Shown: positions 61,030 to 64,000 of the stretch, in pieces
How the letters are laid out: each line of letters begins with the position of its first letter
Numbering within the stretch: the stretch's first letter is position 1
From: Mycolicibacterium sp. GF69
Lineage (GTDB): Bacteria > Actinomycetota > Actinomycetes > Mycobacteriales > Mycobacteriaceae
DNA length: 64,000 bases
Direction of reading: 5' to 3'
Assembly (NCBI RefSeq): GCF_003284965.1
Contig: NZ_QMEW01000016.1
Location: 41,604 to 105,603 of the forward strand
Translations under genes and position numbers: made by a program
Notes under the pieces: generated by a model
The model's input: only the letters and a program-made list of their open reading frames with translations
Database searches by the model: none
What the model was told of the DNA's origin: nothing

Positions 61030-62060
61030 CAGGCCCGCAACGGTGCGAACGCGAATTCGCGCAACCCGTCGAGCGGGTGGACCGCCGCGCGAAACCCGAG
61101 CACCTCGGCCGCACGCGCGGGGTCCGCGACGATGTGGCGGACGTCGCCGCTGCGGTACTGCCCGGTGACGACCGGCGGCGCATCACCGCGGGTCTCACAC
61201 AGTGCGGTGGCGACCTCCAGGATCGAGATCGGCCGGCCCGAGCAGACGTTGAACGCGTCGAACCCCTCGACCGCCGATTCCACGGCCGCGACGTTCGCCG
61301 CGGCGACATCGTCGACGTGGACGAAGTCGCGCATCTGCCCGCCGTCCTCGAAAACCCGCGGCACGTCCCCTGATTCGAGTTCAGAACGGAAAATCGCCGC
61401 CACCCCCGAGTAGGGGGTGTCGCGTGGCATGTAGGGCCCGTAGACGTTGTGGTAGCGCAGCGCGGTCACCGCGCCGCCCGTCGCTTCCGCCCACGCCAAC
61501 GCATAGTGCTCCTGGGCGGTCTTGCTGGCCGCGTACAGGCTGCGGGGCCGCAGCGGCGCGTCCTCGGACACCAGCCGCCACCCCACGATCGCGCTGCAGA
61601 GCGGACAGCGGTGCTCGAACACGCCCGCGTCGAGGTCGGCGCGCATGCGGGGGTCCGGGTCAACCGGACCGTGCTCCGGGCAGTCGTAGCGGCCCTGCCC
61701 GTAGACCACCATCGACGACGCCAGGACCAGGCGCCGGCAGCCGGCCGCGAACATCTCGGCCAGCACCACCGCGGTGCCGTAGTCGTTGTGCGTCCCGTAC
61801 GACGGCGCGTCGGCGGCGTTGACGCCCGCCCCCACGACGGCGGCCTGATGGCACACCACGTCGACGCCCTTCATCAGCGGCGCCAACGCCGATGCATCGC
61901 GGATGTCGACGACCTGGCAACCGGCGGGCGCCTCGGCCCCTACCCCGTGCGCGGCGGGCAACATCGCGTCGACGGCGATGACATCGTGGCCGGCCTCGCG
62001 CAGCGCCTCGGCGATCCGGGCTCCGATGAAGCCCGCCGCGCCGGTCAGCAGGACTCTCAC
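61029..62060 (-). CDS. galE3: NAD-dependent sugar epimerase GalE3-like, with Cys/His insert
   Basis: A 343-residue extended SDR: GAAGFIGARIAEAL at the N-terminus, the catalytic Ser-Tyr-Lys set with SLYAASK (Tyr176, Lys180). It acts on a nucleotide sugar. Between the Ser region and the Tyr is an insert with CPEH (127-130) and CPLC (152-155), which could bind zinc. It is flanked by the MTAP gene (four-base overlap) and the hydrolase (one-base overlap). The neighbourhood matches Rv0536 of M. tuberculosis. Confidence 0.86.
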   Translation of the reverse strand: MRVLLTGAAGFIGARIAEALREAGHDVIAVDAMLPAAHGVGAEAPAGCQVVDIRDASALAPLMKGVDVVCHQAAVVGAGVNAADAPSYGTHNDYGTAVVLAEMFAAGCRRLVLASSMVVYGQGRYDCPEHGPVDPDPRMRADLDAGVFEHRCPLCSAIVGWRLVSEDAPLRPRSLYAASKTAQEHYALAWAEATGGAVTALRYHNVYGPYMPRDTPYSGVAAIFRSELESGDVPRVFEDGGQMRDFVHVDDVAAANVAAVESAVEGFDAFNVCSGRPISILEVATALCETRGDAPPVVTGQYRSGDVRHIVADPARAAEVLGFRAAVHPLDGLREFAFAPLRA

Positions 62061-62833
62061 GGCAGTTCGAACGGCAGTCGGACGCCGTCGTGGGCGAGGC
62101 AGTGTTCACAGGTCCGTTCGACGGTCACCCGGTCGATCGCCTCGTGCACGAGTTTCTTGAACGGCTCGAGGTTGCGTTGGAACTCGGCGAATACGTCGAC
62201 GGTGCGGACGGCGGTGCCGCTGTCGATGCCGGCGTCCACATCGGTCACCAACGCTATTGCGGCATAACACATCTCGAGTTCACGGGCCAACACCGCTTCG
62301 GGGTGGCCGGTCATGTTGACCAACGTGAAGCCCTGACTCGCGAACCATTGACTCTCGGCGCGCGTCGAGAACCGCGGCCCCTGCACCACCACCATCGTGC
62401 CGCCGTCGACGACGTCGGGCAGTTCGGTGGCCGACGCTCGCAGCGTCGGGCAGTACGGGTCGGCGAACGCGACGTGAATGCCCCCGGAGTCGAAGTAGGT
62501 GTCGTCGCGGCCGGTCGTGCGGTCGACGAGTTGATCGGGCACCACCATGGCGCCGGGCCCGAGGTCGGGGGTCAAGCTGCCGACCGCGCACGGTGCGAAG
62601 ATGCGTCGCACCCCCAGTGTCCGCAGCGCCCACATGTTGGCCCGGTACGGCACGGTATGCGGTGAGAACTCGTGGTTGGCACCGTGCCGCGGCAGGAACG
62701 CCACCTCGTGCACGCCGACGGTGCCCACGGTTAACGGGGCGCTCGGCGCACCGTAGGGGGTGTCGACGTTGACGCTGCGGGCGTCGGATCCGAAGAAGCT
62801 GTAGAAACCGCTGCCGCCGATGACTCCGAGCAC
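62057..62833 (-). CDS. 5'-methylthioadenosine/methylthioinosine phosphorylase family protein
   Basis: A 258-residue MTAP-type purine nucleoside phosphorylase. Motifs are GVIGGSGFY (phosphate loop), FLPRHGANHEFSPHTVPYRANMWAL, VVVQGPRFSTRAESQ and LVNMTGHPEAVLARELEMCYA with the substrate-binding Met and Asp after it (TDVDAGID). It salvages methylthioadenosine or a related nucleoside. It matches Rv0535 by position. The end overlaps galE3 by four bases. Confidence 0.88.
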   Translation of the reverse strand: MLGVIGGSGFYSFFGSDARSVNVDTPYGAPSAPLTVGTVGVHEVAFLPRHGANHEFSPHTVPYRANMWALRTLGVRRIFAPCAVGSLTPDLGPGAMVVPDQLVDRTTGRDDTYFDSGGIHVAFADPYCPTLRASATELPDVVDGGTMVVVQGPRFSTRAESQWFASQGFTLVNMTGHPEAVLARELEMCYAAIALVTDVDAGIDSGTAVRTVDVFAEFQRNLEPFKKLVHEAIDRVTVERTCEHCLAHDGVRLPFELP

Positions 62834-62836
62834 TGG

Positions 62837-63070
62837 CTACGCGGACGGCTGATCGTCGGCTTCGTCGGGTTCGTCGAGCCGTTGCGACGCGAGCCGCACG
62901 GTGTCGCGGATCTCGAACGCGTCGGTTGCGAAGCCGCCGATCGCGTTGGCGACGTCCTTGACCGCGGTGGTGATGATCGACGCCACCTCGCCGACGGTCG
63001 ATACGCCGGAGTCGATGATCTCCTGCACGGCGTCCTTGCGAATCTCCGCCTTGCTGAGTCGGTCCTCCAT
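62837..63070 (-). CDS. Small helical protein, unknown function
   Basis: A 77-residue, soluble, mostly helical protein ([41 protein letters not shown]). It starts at the ATG at 63070, before the divergent menA GTG, and ends 3 bases before the MTAP ATG. The middle alternates Val/Ile/Ala with polar residues, suggesting an amphipathic helix that could touch the membrane. No family recognised. Confidence 0.75.
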   Translation of the reverse strand: MEDRLSKAEIRKDAVQEIIDSGVSTVGEVASIITTAVKDVANAIGGFATDAFEIRDTVRLASQRLDEPDEADDQPSA

Positions 63071-63114
63071 GCGCTCAGTCTGCCACGGTCGAGCGCCGTG
63101 CGAGACTGGCGCTC

Positions 63115-63987
63115 GTGGCGACATTCGCGCAGTGGGTCGAGGGCGCCCGACCGCGCACGCTGCCCAACGCCGTCGCGCCGGTGATCGCCGGTACCGGAGC
63201 CGCGGCATGGCTGCACGCCGCCTGCTGGTGGAAAGCGCTGCTGGCGCTGGTTGTGGCCGTCGCCATGATCATCGGGGTGAACTTCGCCAACGACTACTCC
63301 GACGGCATCCGCGGCACCGATGACGTGCGGGCGGGCCCGCTGCGGCTGGTCGGCTCGAAGGTCGCCAGCCCGCGAGCGGTGCTGACCGCCGCGGTGGTGA
63401 GCCTCGCCGTGGCCGCGGTCGCGGGACTGGCGCTGGCGGCCGTTAGTGCGCCGTGGCTCATCGCGGTCGGCGCGCTGTGCATCGCCGGGGCGTGGTTGTA
63501 CACCGGGGGCCGCAAGCCGTACGGCTACCTCGGGCTGGGCGAGGTCGCGGTGTTCGTGTTCTTCGGCCTGATTGCGGTGCTCGGCACGCAGTACGTCCAG
63601 GCGTTGCGGATCGACTGGGTCGGCGTCGCGGTCGCGGTCGCGATGGGATGCATGTCGTCGGCGGTGCTGGTGGCCAACAACCTGCGCGACATCCCGACCG
63701 ACAAGTCATCGGGGAAGATCACGCTGGCCGTACGGCTCGGCGACGCCCGCACCCGCTTGCTCTATCAGGTGTTGCTGGCGGTGCCATTCGTGCTGACGCT
63801 GGTGTTGATGCTCGCGACGCCGTGGGCGGCGGCCGGTTTGGTGGCGCTACCGCTCGCGGTGCGCGCGGCCGCACCGGTCCGGAAACGCTTCGGCGGCAAG
63901 GAGTTGATCCCGGTGCTGCGCGACACCGGGCTGACGATGCTGGTGTGGGCGGTGGCCGTCGCGCTCGCCCTTGGGACTTGTGCGTGA
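63115..63987 (+). CDS. menA: MenA, 1,4-dihydroxy-2-naphthoate prenyltransferase
   Basis: MenA attaches the polyprenyl chain to dihydroxynaphthoate in the membrane. It is a UbiA-type protein of 290 residues and about eight membrane segments; the first Asp-rich motif is [11 protein letters not shown] and the second [19 protein letters not shown]. The GTG at 63115 gives the usual N-terminus [21 protein letters not shown]. The last codons are part of a TTGTGCGTGA sequence shared with the palindrome after menB. Confidence 0.95.
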   Translation: MATFAQWVEGARPRTLPNAVAPVIAGTGAAAWLHAACWWKALLALVVAVAMIIGVNFANDYSDGIRGTDDVRAGPLRLVGSKVASPRAVLTAAVVSLAVAAVAGLALAAVSAPWLIAVGALCIAGAWLYTGGRKPYGYLGLGEVAVFVFFGLIAVLGTQYVQALRIDWVGVAVAVAMGCMSSAVLVANNLRDIPTDKSSGKITLAVRLGDARTRLLYQVLLAVPFVLTLVLMLATPWAAAGLVALPLAVRAAAPVRKRFGGKELIPVLRDTGLTMLVWAVAVALALGTCA

Positions 63988-64000
63988 AAACATTCGCAGG

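Overview
This window is chromosomal DNA of a high-GC actinomycete. The gene content points to a mycobacterium, most likely a fast-growing environmental one (Mycolicibacterium type). It has a complete mce lipid-uptake operon, several FadD acyl-CoA ligases, F420-type DUF385 oxidoreductases, MgtA-type mannosylation and a dispersed menaquinone pathway. Gene order matches what I remember of the M. tuberculosis Rv0533-Rv0563 region read backwards, with large insertions. I see no rRNA or tRNA gene, insertion sequence, prophage or CRISPR array. Genes are tightly packed, with many 1-4 base start/stop overlaps.

Layout. (1) 1-8.2 kb: a DUF385 gene end, htpX, polyprenyl diphosphate synthase grcC1 divergent from menaquinone reductase menJ, small unknowns, a lipase-type hydrolase, an exported FAD oxidoreductase and menG. 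(2) 8.3-19.1 kb: an SDR, mannosyltransferase mgtA, a DsbA-like lipoprotein, the bpoC-menD-DUF3592 operon, an F420-type oxidoreductase, a GlxA-type regulator with a DJ-1 isonitrile-hydratase-like partner, an MpaB oxygenase-TetR operon and menC. (3) 19.2-26.6 kb: a TspO/SOUL tetrapyrrole-binding pair, an acyl-CoA ligase, a YhgE-like membrane protein, an amidohydrolase, a DGPF (YCII) protein and two exported proteins. (4) 26.8-39.8 kb: a twelve-gene mce operon (yrbEA, yrbEB, mceA-F, a Mas protein, two exported proteins and DUF3253) behind a double-TetR regulator resembling Mce3R. (5) 39.9-48.3 kb: fadD8, an ECF42-type sigma factor, a HAD hydrolase, two DUF385 paralogues, menB, an SDR, an acyl-CoA ligase and a VOC protein. 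(6) 48.3-52.2 kb: DUF3349 genes around phosphate transporter pitA, menE and a broken PPOX gene. (7) 52.2-64 kb: membrane proteins, a molybdopterin oxidoreductase, a DUF2064/GT2/methyltransferase operon, a two-component system, nitronate monooxygenase, an alpha/beta hydrolase-galE3-MTAP operon and menA.

How it works together. The main theme is menaquinone: MenD, MenC, MenE, MenB, MenA, MenG and MenJ plus a polyprenyl diphosphate synthase are all here, spread over the whole window. MenF is absent, and BpoC is the only positional candidate for MenH. The second theme is lipid import and activation: the Mce transporter, three FadD-type ligases, and a KstR-type box in front of fadD8.

The best new leads are regulatory: an ECF42-type promoter bracketed by a perfect 11-base inverted repeat in front of the DGPF gene, with its likely sigma factor 16.7 kb away; a two-repeat PHO box beside pitA; a TGACAC operator array that also encodes the end of menC; a TGGCG palindrome in front of the AdpA/GlxA-type regulator; overlapping divergent -10 elements for grcC1 and menJ; related 27-base hairpin tandem repeats in mceA and after fadD8; and tail-to-tail genes that share a palindromic CTAG as both stop codons.
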